DNA of 64,000 bases from Nitratireductor sp. GISD-1A_MAKvit (GCF_040819555.1 NZ_CP161920.1:323501-387500), one strand, 5' to 3'. Counted from the stretch's first letter, positions 29,034 to 39,412 are shown. Made by a program: numbers and translations. The notes: generated by a model not told the origin, from the sequence alone.

Positions 29034-30812
29034 TCAGCTTTCGGCCGGAAGAGCCACGACGAAGCGTGCGCCCTTGAACTCGCCCGGTTTTGCACCGGCA
29101 ATATTCTCGGCGGTCAGGGTCCCGCCGTGAGCCTCTACGATCTGTCGGCTGATTGAAAGGCCAAGGCCGGAATTCTGGCCGAAGGCTTCCCCTGCCGGAC
29201 GGTCGGTGTAGAAGCGTTCGAATATCCTTTCGATGTTCTCCACGCGTATGCCGGGCCCGTTATCTTCCACCGCAAGAATGACCCGCTTGCCGACACGCGA
29301 AAGGCGCACATCAATCCGGCCGTCCTTTTCCGGCACGAAGGAACGTGCGTTCTCGATGAGATTGGTAATGACCTGCCCAAGGCGCAAATCGTGGCCCTGG
29401 ATGCGATAGTCGGTTTCATTACCCTGCTCCTCGTCTGTCGAGAATGTGATCTCGACCGGCTTTTTGCTGGAGCCCGCTTCACGGGTCGCGCGCACCAGAT
29501 CGCCAGCGAACTGCTTGAGATCGACCCGTCCGGCATCCTCACGCGAAAGCTCTGCATCCAGCCGCGAGGCATCGGAGATGTCGCTGATCAGGCGATCGAG
29601 GCGGCGCACATCGTGCTGGATGATTTCCAGCAGCCGCTCGCGTGATTGCTCGTTCTTGGCCAGTGGCAGTGTTTCCACCGCACTGCCGAGTGAGGTCAGC
29701 GGGTTTTTCAGCTCATGCGCAACATCCGCGGCAAAACTCTCAATGGCGTCGATGCGCGCGTAGAGTGCCTTTGTCATGTCGCGCAAGGCTGCGGACAGAT
29801 TGCCGATTTCGTCCTGACGGTGAGAAAAATCCGGGATCTCCTCACGCGTGCGCGCACCCCGACGCACCCGCACAGCCGCAGCGGAAAGGCGCCGCAGTGG
29901 ATTTGCGATGGTTGAAGCCAGAAGCAGGGAGAGAATTGCGGTCACCAGCGCCGCGACGGCGAAAACGCGCAGGATCGCCTTGCGCTCGGCCGCCACGATC
30001 TTGTCGATGTCACCGCCCTGGGTCGACAGGAGAAGCACGCCCAGCACGGCACGAAAACGCTGGACGGGCACGGCCACAGAGACAATCTGTTCGCCGCGTT
30101 CGCTCACGCGCACGACATAGTTCGTGGTGCCCGTAAGAGCCTTCATCACCTCCGGATAGGCCACACCGCTGCCGCCCGGCTGCTCCCTGTAGACCGGCAG
30201 GTCCCGGCGACGGAAAAGCTCCTGCAGACGCTGCCAGACCTGATCGACAACGCTCGCATCCTCATCTTCGATCGAAGGCAGCTCATAGCGCAACACCTGA
30301 CCCAGATACTGCGAATCGAGCAGCAGATTGGCGTCGGGATCATATATACGGGCCCGCGTCCGGGTCTGCGGGATCAATCTTCGCAAAAGAGGGGCGACCC
30401 GCTCGGGATTGATTGGGAAATCCAGGCTCTCCAGCTGATCGCCGCGCGGTGGAAGGCTCTGGCCGGCCTGAAGCTCGAGCAGCTTGTCGGGGTCCACGAG
30501 GATGGAGTCGGTCTCCACCTCGGCCGAACTGGCGATGGCGCCGGCGATGATCTCGCCCTGTGTCATCAGGCTTTCCACGCGGGCGCTGATCAGCTCTTCG
30601 CGGAATTCATTCAGATAGAGAACGCCAACAACAAGCACGCCGAGACCAGCAAGGTTGAGGAAAAGAATACGCCGCGTCAGGCTCGAAAAGACATAGTGCC
30701 CGAACAGACGGCGCAGGGGCACCGCCAGCCGACCGAGAAAGGCCGGGCTCGCCGGTCGCGCGGTCTTGGTCGACCGCCGGTCCGTCTGTTGGGTTCCTGC
30801 ACTCATCGCCAC
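29034..30812 (-). CDS. chvG: Sensor histidine kinase ChvG (ExoS)
   Basis: Membrane sensor kinase that partners ChvI and responds to envelope or acid stress, controlling exopolysaccharide, motility and host interaction in rhizobia and Agrobacterium. The 592-residue protein has a membrane helix at about 49-67, a periplasmic sensor region to about 280, a second helix at about 283-303, and a HAMP linker. The kinase core has DVAHELKNPLTSL (phospho-His), NLIENARSF, DNGPGI and NSGLGLSI. It lies 46 bp after chvI and 6 bp before hprK. Confidence 0.96.
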   Translation of the reverse strand: MAMSAGTQQTDRRSTKTARPASPAFLGRLAVPLRRLFGHYVFSSLTRRILFLNLAGLGVLVVGVLYLNEFREELISARVESLMTQGEIIAGAIASSAEVETDSILVDPDKLLELQAGQSLPPRGDQLESLDFPINPERVAPLLRRLIPQTRTRARIYDPDANLLLDSQYLGQVLRYELPSIEDEDASVVDQVWQRLQELFRRRDLPVYREQPGGSGVAYPEVMKALTGTTNYVVRVSERGEQIVSVAVPVQRFRAVLGVLLLSTQGGDIDKIVAAERKAILRVFAVAALVTAILSLLLASTIANPLRRLSAAAVRVRRGARTREEIPDFSHRQDEIGNLSAALRDMTKALYARIDAIESFAADVAHELKNPLTSLGSAVETLPLAKNEQSRERLLEIIQHDVRRLDRLISDISDASRLDAELSREDAGRVDLKQFAGDLVRATREAGSSKKPVEITFSTDEEQGNETDYRIQGHDLRLGQVITNLIENARSFVPEKDGRIDVRLSRVGKRVILAVEDNGPGIRVENIERIFERFYTDRPAGEAFGQNSGLGLSISRQIVEAHGGTLTAENIAGAKPGEFKGARFVVALPAES

Positions 30813-30858
30813 TGTCTTGCCCCGGCGCTTTTGGCGCAGCCGGACACCGGGGTCGACC

Positions 30859-31560
30859 CTATATCTCTCGGAAGCGATAGCCTACGCCATAAAGCGTTTC
30901 GATCATGTCGAACTCGCGGTCAACCGACTTGAACTTCTTCCTCAGGCGCTTGATGTGGCTGTCGATCGTGCGGTCATCCACATAGACCTGCTCGTCATAG
31001 GCCGAATCCATCAGGGCATCGCGGCTCTTCACCACGCCCGGACGCTGGGCCAGCGAATGCAGGATCAGAAACTCGGTCACGGTCAGGGTGACCGGCTGCC
31101 CTTTCCAGGTGCAGGTATGCCGTTCCTGATCCATCACCAATTGGCCGCGCTCGAGCGACTGCGACTGCTTGCCGGGGACCTTTGCGGTGGTCTCCCGCGC
31201 GCTGGCCCGGCGAAGCACGGCACGAACGCGCTCCACCAGCAACCTTTGCGAAAAGGGCTTCCGCACGAAATCATCAGCGCCCATCTTGAGGCCGAAAAGC
31301 TCGTCTATTTCATCGTCCTTGGAGGTCAGGAAGATCACCGGGACATCACTCTTCTGGCGCAGACGCCGAAGAAGCTCCATGCCGTCCATACGCGGCATCT
31401 TGATGTCGAGAATTGCGAGGTTGGGCGGGCGGGCACCAAGTCCCTCCAACGCCGAAACGCCGTCCGTATAGGTTTCGACCCGATAGCCTTCCGACTCCAA
31501 TGCAATGGAAACGGAGGTGAGAATGTTGCGGTCGTCATCGACAAGCGCGATTGTTGCCAT
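30859..31560 (-). CDS. chvI: Response regulator ChvI
   Basis: OmpR-family regulator paired with ChvG. The 233-residue protein has an N-terminal receiver ([12 protein letters not shown], phospho-Asp in [13 protein letters not shown], Lys in TSKDDEIDE) and a C-terminal winged helix ending in [15 protein letters not shown] and YGVGYRF. ATG 31560 is chosen because it fits the known ChvI N-terminus; the frame is open upstream. It is divergent from pckA, sharing a 299-bp intergenic region. Confidence 0.97.
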   Translation of the reverse strand: MATIALVDDDRNILTSVSIALESEGYRVETYTDGVSALEGLGARPPNLAILDIKMPRMDGMELLRRLRQKSDVPVIFLTSKDDEIDELFGLKMGADDFVRKPFSQRLLVERVRAVLRRASARETTAKVPGKQSQSLERGQLVMDQERHTCTWKGQPVTLTVTEFLILHSLAQRPGVVKSRDALMDSAYDEQVYVDDRTIDSHIKRLRKKFKSVDREFDMIETLYGVGYRFREI

Positions 31561-31859
31561 ATCAAGCGGCTCCCTCATGGGCATGTCGTCCCTATCTGCA
31601 TTGATCGGCTGTGCAGATGCAGGACAAATTGGGTACAAAATGTGGCATAGATTGCAGCCGGTGTCACACCGGCGCTTTCTCACGCCCCTCCCGGGGACGC
31701 AGATGGGGTAAATCCCGACAGATTCCACACCTTTTTAAACGATTTAAACGATTTTAAAAAATTTAAATCGATTAATGGTTTGATATGCCACGCTTATTTG
31801 TGTTTTCAGCTTGGATCGCCTGCGCGGACAGGCATCTCAAGGGAAATCTGGTGGTTACG
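31561..31859. other. Divergent chvI-pckA intergenic region
   Basis: No gene is seen. The half nearest pckA is strikingly AT-rich and carries three overlapping or adjacent operator-like sequences (31734-31776). Confidence 0.6.
31734..31776. promoter_or_regulatory. Cluster of three operator-like sites before pckA
   Basis: TTTAAACGATTTAAA (31734-31748), TTTAAACGATTTTAAA (31743-31758) and ATTTAAATCGATTAAT (31761-31776) share AT arms around a central CG. That is the usual geometry of LacI-family operators. In Sinorhizobium the LacI-type regulator PckR controls pckA, so PckR-like control is a reasonable inference. The sites end 84 bp before the pckA start. Confidence 0.5.
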
Positions 31860-33471
31860 ATGAACGAAACCGGCATGCGCAACCCGGCTTGCGGGATCGA
31901 TGGCAATGGTCTGAAAACGACGGGCACCGTCCATTACAATTTTCAGCCGGCTGCGCTTTATGAGCAGGCGCTCTGTCGCGGTGAGGCGAAACTCACGGCC
32001 GATGGCGCTCTGGTGGCCGAGACCGGCCAGCACACGGGGCCGCTCCGCCAGGGACAAGTTCGTCGTTCGCACCGCCGACACCGAAGATGCCGTGTGGTGG
32101 GACAACAACAAGCCCATGACATCCGAACACTTCGAGGCGCTTCATGCCGATTTCATCGCGCATGCGGCTGATCGCGACCTTTTCGTACAGGATCTCGTTG
32201 GCGGGGCGGACCCCGAAAACAGCCTGCCCGTGCGGGTCGTGACCGAATATGCATGGCACTCGCTGTTTATCCGCAATCTCCTGCTGCGACCGGAAGTGGA
32301 AGAGCTTTCCGCCTTCGTGCCGGAAATGACGATCATCGACCTGCCGTCTTTCCGTGCCGACCCATCGCGCCATGGCTGCCGCACAGAAACCGTCATCGCC
32401 GTCGACCTGACGCGCAAAATCGTGCTGATCGGCGGCACCTCCTATGCAGGCGAGATGAAGAAGTCGGTCTTTACCGCGCTCAACTACATGCTGCCGGCAA
32501 AAGGCGTGATGCCGATGCATTGCTCGGCCAATGTCGGGCCGGATGGCGATGCCGCCGTGTTCTTTGGTCTTTCGGGCACGGGGAAGACCACGCTCTCCGC
32601 CGACCCGTCGCGCACCTTAATCGGCGACGACGAACATGGCTGGGGCGAGGCAGGGCTCTTCAATTTTGAAGGCGGATGCTACGCCAAGACGATCCGCCTT
32701 TCCGAAGAAGCCGAACCGGAAATCTTCGCCACGACGAAACGCTTCGGTACGGTTCTCGAAAATGTCATTCTGGATGAGCAGCGCCGGCCGGATTTCGACG
32801 ATGGCAGCCTGACGGAAAACACCCGCTGCGCCTATCCGCTGCATTTCATTCCGAATGCAAGCGAGACAGGGCGGAGCGGTCATCCGAGCAACATCATCAT
32901 GTTGACGGCAGATGCCTTCGGAGTTCTGCCGCCCATCGCAAAACTCACACCGGCTCAGGCCATGTATCACTTCCTTTCGGGCTACACCGCCAAGGTGGCC
33001 GGCACGGAGAAGGGTGTGACCGAGCCGGAAGCAACGTTCTCCACCTGCTTCGGCGCGCCGTTCATGCCGCGCCATCCCTCGGAATACGGGAATCTGCTGC
33101 GCGACCTGATCGCCCGTCACGGTGTCGACTGCTGGTTGGTCAACACGGGCTGGACCGGGGGCGCCTATGGTGTCGGCAACCGCATGCCCATCAAGGTTAC
33201 GCGTGGCCTGCTCAACGCGGCCTTGAGTGGTGAGCTCAATGATGCCGAGTTCCGCACGGACCCGCATTTCGGTTTTGCCGTTCCGGTGGCAGTGACAGGC
33301 ATCGATAGTGGGGTTCTCGATCCACGCTCCACCTGGGCCGACAAGGCCGCCTATGACGCTCAGGCCCGCCGTCTCGTCGGCATGTTCATCGACAATTTCG
33401 AGAAGTTCGAAACCCATGTGGATGCCACCGTGCGTGAAGCAGCGCCACAGATGGCGCAAGCCGCCGAATAG
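31860..33471 (+). CDS. pckA: Phosphoenolpyruvate carboxykinase (ATP), apparent one-base frameshift
   Basis: Converts oxaloacetate to phosphoenolpyruvate, the entry to gluconeogenesis when cells grow on organic acids. The ATG at 31860 gives [15 protein letters not shown], matching rhizobial PckA. The kinase P-loop is [16 protein letters not shown], followed by [20 protein letters not shown]. The frame breaks after GQHTG because GGGGCC at 32036-32041 has one base too many; the correct frame continues RSARDKFVV and runs to 33471. Repaired length is 536 residues, the usual rhizobial length. Followed by a strong terminator. Confidence 0.93.
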
Positions 33472-33512
33472 CGCGGCACACTTGCAACACATGAACTGAA
33501 TGCGCATGTTCA

Positions 33513-33541
33513 GGCCCGGTCGCTGAGACCGGGCCTTTTCA
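33513..33541 (+). terminator. Rho-independent terminator after pckA
   Basis: GGCCCGGTC (33513-33521) pairs with GACCGGGCC (33527-33535) across a five-base loop, followed by TTTT. Confidence 0.9.
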
Positions 33542-33559
33542 TTTGAGTGGACAGGAGCG

Positions 33560-33994
33560 ATGGCCGAGGGCGACCTCAATATCAGGAATGGCGTGACCGT
33601 TTTCGAGGACGAGTTGCAGGAACAGTTCATCCGTTCCTCCGGTCCCGGCGGTCAGAACGTCAACAAGGTGGCAACCGCCGTGCAGCTGCGTTTCAACGCA
33701 AGGTCAGCACGCGGCCTGCCGCAGCGTGTGCGTGAGAAGGTCCTTGAGCTTGCCGGAAGCCGGGCCACCAAGGAAGGCGAGATCGTCATCGAGGCTGGCC
33801 GCTACCGCACACAGGAACTGAATCGCGCCGATGCGCGCGACCGGCTCATCGAGCTTTTGACCCGCGCCGCCGAGCCACCACCCCGGCCGCGCAAAAAGAC
33901 AAGGCCCTCCCGCTCGGCGATCGAACGTCGGCTGAAAGCGAAGGCCGGTCGTTCATCGATCAAGAAAATGCGCGGCAAGGTTAGCTTTGACTGA
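33560..33994 (+). CDS. arfB: Alternative ribosome-rescue factor / peptidyl-tRNA hydrolase ArfB (YaeJ)
   Basis: Releases ribosomes stalled without a stop codon by hydrolysing peptidyl-tRNA. The 144-residue protein has the catalytic RSSGPGGQNVNKVATAV (GGQ motif, about residues 26-42), as in class I release factors, and a basic C-terminal tail (RPRKKTRPSRSAIERRLKAK) that inserts into the mRNA entry channel in the family. A good ribosome binding site (AGGAG) precedes ATG 33560. Confidence 0.94.
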   Translation: MAEGDLNIRNGVTVFEDELQEQFIRSSGPGGQNVNKVATAVQLRFNARSARGLPQRVREKVLELAGSRATKEGEIVIEAGRYRTQELNRADARDRLIELLTRAAEPPPRPRKKTRPSRSAIERRLKAKAGRSSIKKMRGKVSFD

Positions 33995-34073
33995 TACTGC
34001 CGAACTGATTTGCAGTTGAAATCCACAACCGTTACACGTCAAATATATAGCAATTCTAATTGGAGACCGATCC

Positions 34074-34529
34074 ATGGGCATTTTCGATTTCGTCAAATCC
34101 GTCGGCAAGAAGCTGGGCGTGGTGGACGAGGAGCCGCCGGCAGCGGATGAACTGAAGAAGGAACTCGATTCCCACAAGCTCGGGACCGACAAGGTCGATG
34201 TGGTCGTTGAAGGTGACAAGGTCGTTCTCAAGGGTGAGGTGGCCGACCAGTCCGCTTTCGAGAAGGCGGTTGTGGCTGTCGGCAACACGCTTGGCATTTC
34301 CAAGGTGGAGGCTGGCGAATTGAAGGTGGCGGCAAGCGAAGCCAAGGCACCGGTCTTCTACACCGTGAAAAAGGGCGACAATCTATGGAAGATCGCCGAA
34401 GCCAATTACGGCAAGGGCAAGGGTGCGAAGTACACCGTCATCTTCGAGGCCAACAAGCCAATGCTCGACGACCCGGACAAGATCTATCCCGGTCAGGTGC
34501 TGCGTATTCCCGATCTCGCCGAGGCGTAA
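34074..34529 (+). CDS. lysM: BON and LysM domain protein (Kbp/YgaU-like)
   Basis: A 151-residue soluble protein with an N-terminal MGIFDFVKSVGKKLG, a BON domain (about 25-88) and a C-terminal LysM domain starting at VFYTVKKGDNLWKIAEANYG (about 95-114). This is the architecture of E. coli Kbp/YgaU, a cytoplasmic potassium-binding protein. No signal peptide is present, so a cytoplasmic location is favoured despite the LysM domain. Single-gene unit with its own terminator. Confidence 0.92.
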   Translation: MGIFDFVKSVGKKLGVVDEEPPAADELKKELDSHKLGTDKVDVVVEGDKVVLKGEVADQSAFEKAVVAVGNTLGISKVEAGELKVAASEAKAPVFYTVKKGDNLWKIAEANYGKGKGAKYTVIFEANKPMLDDPDKIYPGQVLRIPDLAEA

Positions 34530-34555
34530 TCGCGTCTGTCATGACATGACAGGAG

Positions 34556-34587
34556 ACGGCGGCTTTCGGGTCGCCGTTTTCTTTTTT
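34556..34587 (+). terminator. Rho-independent terminator after lysM
   Basis: ACGGCGGC (34556-34563) pairs with GTCGCCGT (34570-34577) with one G-T pair, followed by a long T-rich run. Confidence 0.85.
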
Positions 34588-34621
34588 AGGGGTGTAAGCT
34601 TCCCGCGCGAGGCTGCCGGCG

Positions 34622-34663
34622 GGTGAGCCTGTCGAACCACGCGCTCCATCAATGCAACGGCGC
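34622..34663. repeat. Diverged copy of the 13.8-kb intergenic repeat
   Basis: The sequence GGTGAGCCTGTCGAACCACG and the following CCATCAATGC resemble 13813-13855, with a few mismatches. It is only one arm of the palindrome and lies between lysM and the AlkB-like gene. Confidence 0.6.
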
Positions 34664-34695
34664 CTCATGCACCGTACTGGATGCAAGGAGATCGC

Positions 34696-35310
34696 ATGCC
34701 GACGCTCACCGAAGGTGTGACCCATCTGCCCGAATATCTCGACCGCGCCGCGCAGGAGGCGCTGGTGGAAGACATTCGCGCGGTGGTGCGGGAGGCTCCG
34801 CTTTTTGTGCCCGCCATGCCGCGCACCGGCAGAGAAATGAGCGTGCGCATGACCAATTGCGGCAAACTTGGCTGGGTCACGGACAGGGAGCGCGGGTACC
34901 GCTATCAGGAGACCCATCCCGTCACGGGCAAGCCATGGCCTGCCATCCCGGCACCGCTGCTTTCTCTCTGGCAAGAGGTGGCCGGCTTTCCTGCCCCGCC
35001 GGAGGCCTGCCTCGTAAACCATTATGCCGAGGGGGCGAAGATGGGTCTGCATCAGGATCGCGATGAAGAGGCCTTCGCAGCACCGGTGGTGTCCGTATCG
35101 CTTGGCGACACGTGCCTCTTTCGCGTCGGCGGCACAAAACGCGGCGACAGGACCGTTTCCGTCAAGCTTCAGTCCGGCGATGTTGTCGTGCTCGGCGGGG
35201 CAGGGCGGCTCGCCTTTCACGGCGTCGACCGCATTTATCCGGGCACCTCGACACTGCTTTCGGCGCCCGGCCGTATCAATCTGACCCTGCGCCGCGTCAC
35301 AGCTTCCTGA
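34696..35310 (+). CDS. alkB: AlkB-family alpha-ketoglutarate-dependent dioxygenase
   Basis: Fe(II)/2-oxoglutarate dioxygenase that removes alkyl groups from DNA or RNA bases by oxidation. The 204-residue protein has the iron-binding HQDRDE motif (H-x-D in [12 protein letters not shown]), [13 protein letters not shown] with the distal His, and the 2-oxoglutarate-binding RINLTLRRV. The start at 34696 is preceded by AAGGAGATCGC. It converges with coaA and their 3' ends overlap by 14 bp. Confidence 0.93.
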   Translation: MPTLTEGVTHLPEYLDRAAQEALVEDIRAVVREAPLFVPAMPRTGREMSVRMTNCGKLGWVTDRERGYRYQETHPVTGKPWPAIPAPLLSLWQEVAGFPAPPEACLVNHYAEGAKMGLHQDRDEEAFAAPVVSVSLGDTCLFRVGGTKRGDRTVSVKLQSGDVVVLGGAGRLAFHGVDRIYPGTSTLLSAPGRINLTLRRVTAS

Positions 35311-36316
35311 GCGCAACCTCCTCGGTCAGATGATTGGCACCCTTGCGCAGGATCAGATCCGCGCGCGGCCTGGTCGGCAGGATGTTTTCGCGCAGGTTCT
35401 TCAGATTGATGTTCTCCCAGAGCTGCTCGGCGATGGCGAGCGCTGCATTGGGTTTGAGTCCCGCATAGCGATGGAAAAAGGATTCCGGATTCTGGAAGGC
35501 CGTTTCGCGCAGCCGCATGAAGCGATCGACATACCATTGATGGATGAGGTCTTCCGGTGCGTCGATATAGATCGAGAAATCGAAGAAATCCGACACAACC
35601 GGCACCGCTGTACCATCCTGCGGCAGGTCGCGCGTCTGCAGGACATTGATGCCCTCGAAGATCAGAATGTCAGGACGGTCGATGGTGCGGAATTCGCCCG
35701 GCAAAACGTCATAGGTAAGATGCGAGTAGAGCGGCGCCTGAACATTTGGCAGACCGGCCTTGATGGCGGAAAGAAACCGCAGGACCGCACCGAGGTCGTA
35801 GCTTTCTGGAAACCCCTTGCGTTCCATCAGGTTGTCACGCCGCAGAATCTCATTGGGATAGAGAAAGCCATCCGTTGTCACCAGATCCACTTTCGGGCTG
35901 GAAGGCCAGCGGGCGAGAAGTTCCTGCAGAACACGCGCTGTTGTCGACTTGCCGACCGCCACCGAACCGGCGATGCCTATGATGAAGGGGGATTTCTCCG
36001 CATCCTGACTGTCAAAAAAGGCCTGTCTCTGGCGGAACAGCAATTGTGTGGCTTCCACATGGGCTGAAAGAAGCCGCGACATGGAGAGATAGATCCGGCG
36101 CACCTCTTCCAGATCGACCGGGTCGTTCAGCGACCGAAGACGACGCACCTCATCCTCGGTCAGGGTGAGCGGGGTATCGGCGCGAAACTTCGCCCATTTC
36201 TCCGCCGTAAAAATGCGATAGGGGGAGTATTTCTCCCCTGAAACAAGCTGGTCCATGAAGTTTGCGGGCCCCTTCTTCGCCGCCATGGCTGACAATGATC
36301 CCTGACTGTGGCTCAC
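35297..36316 (-). CDS. coaA: Pantothenate kinase, type I
   Basis: Phosphorylates pantothenate in the first step of coenzyme A synthesis. The 339-residue protein has the P-loop [17 protein letters not shown] (about 107-123), [12 protein letters not shown] and a normal C-terminus. The start is a GTG at 36316 that overlaps the hisE stop (GTGA), so it is coupled to the his genes. Intact. Confidence 0.95.
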   Translation of the reverse strand: MSHSQGSLSAMAAKKGPANFMDQLVSGEKYSPYRIFTAEKWAKFRADTPLTLTEDEVRRLRSLNDPVDLEEVRRIYLSMSRLLSAHVEATQLLFRQRQAFFDSQDAEKSPFIIGIAGSVAVGKSTTARVLQELLARWPSSPKVDLVTTDGFLYPNEILRRDNLMERKGFPESYDLGAVLRFLSAIKAGLPNVQAPLYSHLTYDVLPGEFRTIDRPDILIFEGINVLQTRDLPQDGTAVPVVSDFFDFSIYIDAPEDLIHQWYVDRFMRLRETAFQNPESFFHRYAGLKPNAALAIAEQLWENINLKNLRENILPTRPRADLILRKGANHLTEEVALRKL

Positions 36317-36633
36317 TCCGTTCGGGATGCCTTCTCCTCAACGCCCGAGCGCGCGGTGCGGCGTTCGAGCTCGCAAAGCACTTCCTCAAGCGAAACGCCT
36401 TCCAGCGCCAGAACCACAAGCCAATGATAAAGAAGATCCGCGCTTTCGGAAATGAGCTCCTGCCTGTCGTGTGAGACGGCAGCGATCACTGTTTCGACAG
36501 CTTCTTCTCCAAGCTTTTGTGCGGCCTTCGACGTGCCTTTCGAGAACAGTTTCGCCGTCCACGAATTTTCGTCTCCCGAGCGCGCGCGCTCCGCAATGAT
36601 CGCTTCGAGACGGGTGAGGTCGAACTGGCTCAT
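36313..36633 (-). CDS. hisE: Phosphoribosyl-ATP pyrophosphohydrolase
   Basis: Second step of histidine synthesis, removing pyrophosphate from phosphoribosyl-ATP. The 106-residue all-helical MazG-like protein has [13 protein letters not shown] and [11 protein letters not shown], with the metal-binding acidic residues. It overlaps hisF upstream and coaA downstream by four bases each. Confidence 0.96.
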   Translation of the reverse strand: MSQFDLTRLEAIIAERARSGDENSWTAKLFSKGTSKAAQKLGEEAVETVIAAVSHDRQELISESADLLYHWLVVLALEGVSLEEVLCELERRTARSGVEEKASRTE

Positions 36634-37430
36634 GCCTGCTCCGGGGTCTGTGCGGGGTCTAGCCGCATGGGGATACCGGCGGCAGCCATATGCGCCTTGG
36701 CCTCGCCGATCGTGTAGGTGCCAAAATGAAAGATCGAGGCGGCCAGCACGGCGCTCGCGTGGCCGTCGCGCACGCCTTCGACCAGGTGATCGAGCGTGCC
36801 GACGCCGCCCGAAGCGATGACCGGAGCGCGAACCGCATCGGCCACGGCGCGTGTGAGCGGGATATTGTAGCCGGCCTTGGTGCCGTCACGGTCCATGGAG
36901 GTCAGCAGGATTTCACCTGCACCCAGTTCCACCACCTTGCGGGCAAATTCCACGGCATCGATGCCGGTTGGCGTGCGCCCGCCATGGGTGAAGATTTCCC
37001 AGCGCAGCGGTTCGCCTTCGCCCGACACCTGCTTGGCGTCGATCGCCACGACGATGCACTGATCGCCGAACTTGTCCGCCGCGCGGGCCACGAGTTCGGG
37101 GTCCTTCACCGCCGCCGTGTTGATCGAAACCTTGTCGGCACCGGCAAGCAGAAGCTTGCGAATGTCGGAAACCTCGCGCACGCCGCCGCCCACGGTGAGC
37201 GGCATGAAGCACTGCTCGGCGGTGCGCGCCACCACATCGAAGATCGTCTCGCGGTTGTCGCTGGAGGCGGTGATGTCGAGGAAGCAGAGTTCGTCTGCCC
37301 CGGCAGCATCATAGGCTTTCGCCGCTTCCACCGGATCCCCGGCGTCGATCAGGTCGACGAAATTGACACCCTTGACGACACGGCCGTCCTTCACATCGAG
37401 ACAAGGAATGACGCGGGCTTTGAGGGTCAT
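36630..37430 (-). CDS. hisF: Imidazole glycerol phosphate synthase, cyclase subunit
   Basis: Partners HisH to make imidazole glycerol phosphate and AICAR. The 266-residue TIM barrel starts [21 protein letters not shown], with the catalytic Asp near residue 11. [15 protein letters not shown] has the second catalytic Asp, and [13 protein letters not shown] binds phosphate. Start 37430 fits the family; an upstream start at 37445 is in frame. A rightward accessory gene separates it from hisA. Confidence 0.97.
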   Translation of the reverse strand: MTLKARVIPCLDVKDGRVVKGVNFVDLIDAGDPVEAAKAYDAAGADELCFLDITASSDNRETIFDVVARTAEQCFMPLTVGGGVREVSDIRKLLLAGADKVSINTAAVKDPELVARAADKFGDQCIVVAIDAKQVSGEGEPLRWEIFTHGGRTPTGIDAVEFARKVVELGAGEILLTSMDRDGTKAGYNIPLTRAVADAVRAPVIASGGVGTLDHLVEGVRDGHASAVLAASIFHFGTYTIGEAKAHMAAAGIPMRLDPAQTPEQA

Positions 37431-37474
37431 TTGTTCACTTTGCACACAACTTTAAGTTCCATTAGTCTTGTCAG

Positions 37475-38221
37475 ATGGATTCTCGATCTGTTGACAGCGA
37501 ATATGTATTCTATGCCGATGAGAGTGGCGATCACTCCCTTAGATCCATCGATCCATCCTATCCCGTATTTTCTTTATCCCTTTGTGGTTTCAAGAAAACC
37601 ACCTATTGCAGCCGCATCGTCCCTCGGTTTCAGGCCCTGAAATTCCGATACTTCGGGCACGATGCAATCATTCTTCACGAGCACGACATCCGCAAACAGA
37701 ATGGCGCTTTCCGGATATTGACCGACCGTGTTGTCAGGGAAAATTTTCTGGACGACCTTTCCGACTGCCTCACCAATGCGCGGTTCAAAATCTTCAGCAC
37801 CGTGATTTACAAGCCGGACCTGAAGCTGGATCTCTTTCCCGAGAATCCCTACGCCATCTCCCTTCGCATCTGTCTCCAGCATGTGTGCGGTTTTCTGAAA
37901 CGAAATGGACAATTTGGCAAGCGAACCTACTTCATTTTCGAAAAGCGCGGCGCCAAGGAAGACGGAGAACTGGAGCTCGAGTTTCGCCGGATCGTGTCTG
38001 GCCAGAACGATCTTTCCCTACCATTGGACCGATTTGAGATTGTCTTTTGCGACAAAAAGGCCAATTCGACGGGAATGCAGATCGCCGATCTGACAGCGCG
38101 CCCGATTGGATTAAGCGTTTTCAGGAAAAATCAGACAAACCGGGCGTTTGAACTAATCCGCGGCAAACTCTATCGAGGTCGACGTTACAGTCGACCGAGC
38201 CAGGGCATCATCGTGCCATAA
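37475..38221 (+). CDS. DUF3800 family protein inserted in the his cluster
   Basis: A 248-residue protein with the DUF3800 hallmarks: YVFYADESGDHSL near the N-terminus and GMQIADLTARPIG near the C-terminus, both acidic motifs expected of an RNase H-like fold. Members occur near mobile elements and defence genes, but no activity is established. It reads against the his genes, has visibly lower GC and more A/T-rich flanks than its neighbours, and splits hisA from hisF. This looks like an acquired gene. Confidence 0.85.
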   Translation: MDSRSVDSEYVFYADESGDHSLRSIDPSYPVFSLSLCGFKKTTYCSRIVPRFQALKFRYFGHDAIILHEHDIRKQNGAFRILTDRVVRENFLDDLSDCLTNARFKIFSTVIYKPDLKLDLFPENPYAISLRICLQHVCGFLKRNGQFGKRTYFIFEKRGAKEDGELELEFRRIVSGQNDLSLPLDRFEIVFCDKKANSTGMQIADLTARPIGLSVFRKNQTNRAFELIRGKLYRGRRYSRPSQGIIVP

Positions 38222-38385
38222 AAGCGAAGGGCCTCGGATTACTCCAAGGCCCGACGCCGACCGGGAAACCCCAATCCATTTGGCATTAATATAGGGCATC
38301 GCTAAAAAATGTCAAGAAAACAGAAGCGATTCCAATCGCTTATGAAAATCAAAGCAAGTGACTCTTTTTTCTGGGAAAATGGCTT

Positions 38386-39118
38386 CTATCCGTTCTTCTG
38401 CAGAATTCTCAGCGCCTCCGCCGGATCAATCCGCCCGTCATAGAGCGCGCGGCCGGAGATCGCGCCTTCGAGCTTTGCTGCGTCGGGCATGGTCATGCGC
38501 ACGATATCGGCGATGGAGGCGAGGGCCGCCCGAGGCGATCACGGGGATGGAAACGGCATCGGCAAGCTCGATGGTCGATTCCCAGTTGATGCCGGTCAGA
38601 ACGCCGTCCCGGTCGATGTCCGTATAGATGATGGCGGCGACGCCCGCGCCCTCGAAACGGCGCGCAAGTTCGATGGCTGAAAGATCGGAGGTTTCAGCCC
38701 AGCCTTCCACGGCAACCTTGCCGCCCCGTGCATCGATGCCAACGGCGACCTTGCCCGGAAACGCCTTGCAGGCTTCCTTCACCAGATCGGGATCGCGCAC
38801 CGCCACGGTGCCGAGGATCACGCGCGAAAGGCCCTTTTCGAGCCATGTTTCGATGTGGGCCAGCGTGCGGATGCCACCGCCAAGCTGCACCGGGTTTTTC
38901 GTCGCTTTCAGGATCGCCTCAACGGCATCGCCATTCACACTTGACCCAGCAAAAGCGCCGTTCAGGTCGACCACATGAAGCCATTCAAAACCCTGTTCCT
39001 CGAAGGAGATAGCCTGTGCGGCGGGGTCGGTGTTGTAGACCGTCGCCTCATCCATATCGCCCAGCTTGAGCCGAACGCACTGGCCGTCTTTCAGGTCGAT
39101 GGCGGGAAAAAGGATCAT
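38386..39118 (-). CDS. hisA: ProFAR isomerase HisA, apparent one-base frameshift
   Basis: Isomerises phosphoribosylformimino-AICAR phosphate in histidine synthesis. The TIM barrel starts [17 protein letters not shown] and continues through [14 protein letters not shown] and PVIASGG. The frame then breaks because GGGCC at 38523-38527 has one base too many. The correct frame reads [17 protein letters not shown] and ends [20 protein letters not shown] with a stop at 38386. Repaired length is 243 residues, normal for HisA. It follows the DUF1330 gene by 3 bp. Confidence 0.93.
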
Positions 39119-39121
39119 GTG

Positions 39122-39412
39122 TCAGACGCCCTCGATGATGCTGAGCCTGGCTTTGGAAACGGGTTTACGGAACGTGATGGCATGTTGATATTCCGGCGAG
39201 TGGTAACAGGCGAGCGCCTGCTCATAGGATGAGAATTCGATGACCACCTGGCGGTCGCCGGCGGGTTCTTCCGGCGCGACGGACTGCCCGCCACGCACCA
39301 GAAATTTTGCGCCGTACTTCTGGAAGGCGGCCGCATTGGCTTCGATATAGTTTCGGTAGCCGTCGAAATCGGCGATCTCGACCTGCGCGATCCAGTAGCC
39401 TTTTTTGTTCAT
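39122..39412 (-). CDS. DUF1330 domain protein
   Basis: A 96-residue ferredoxin-like alpha/beta-barrel protein of the DUF1330 family, with YIEANAAAFQKYGAKFLVRGG and VVIEFSSYEQALACYHSPEYQ. The biochemical role of the family is not established. It directly precedes hisA in the same direction. A strong bidirectional terminator lies about 175 bp upstream, so it probably has its own promoter here. Confidence 0.9.
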   Translation of the reverse strand: MNKKGYWIAQVEIADFDGYRNYIEANAAAFQKYGAKFLVRGGQSVAPEEPAGDRQVVIEFSSYEQALACYHSPEYQHAITFRKPVSKARLSIIEGV

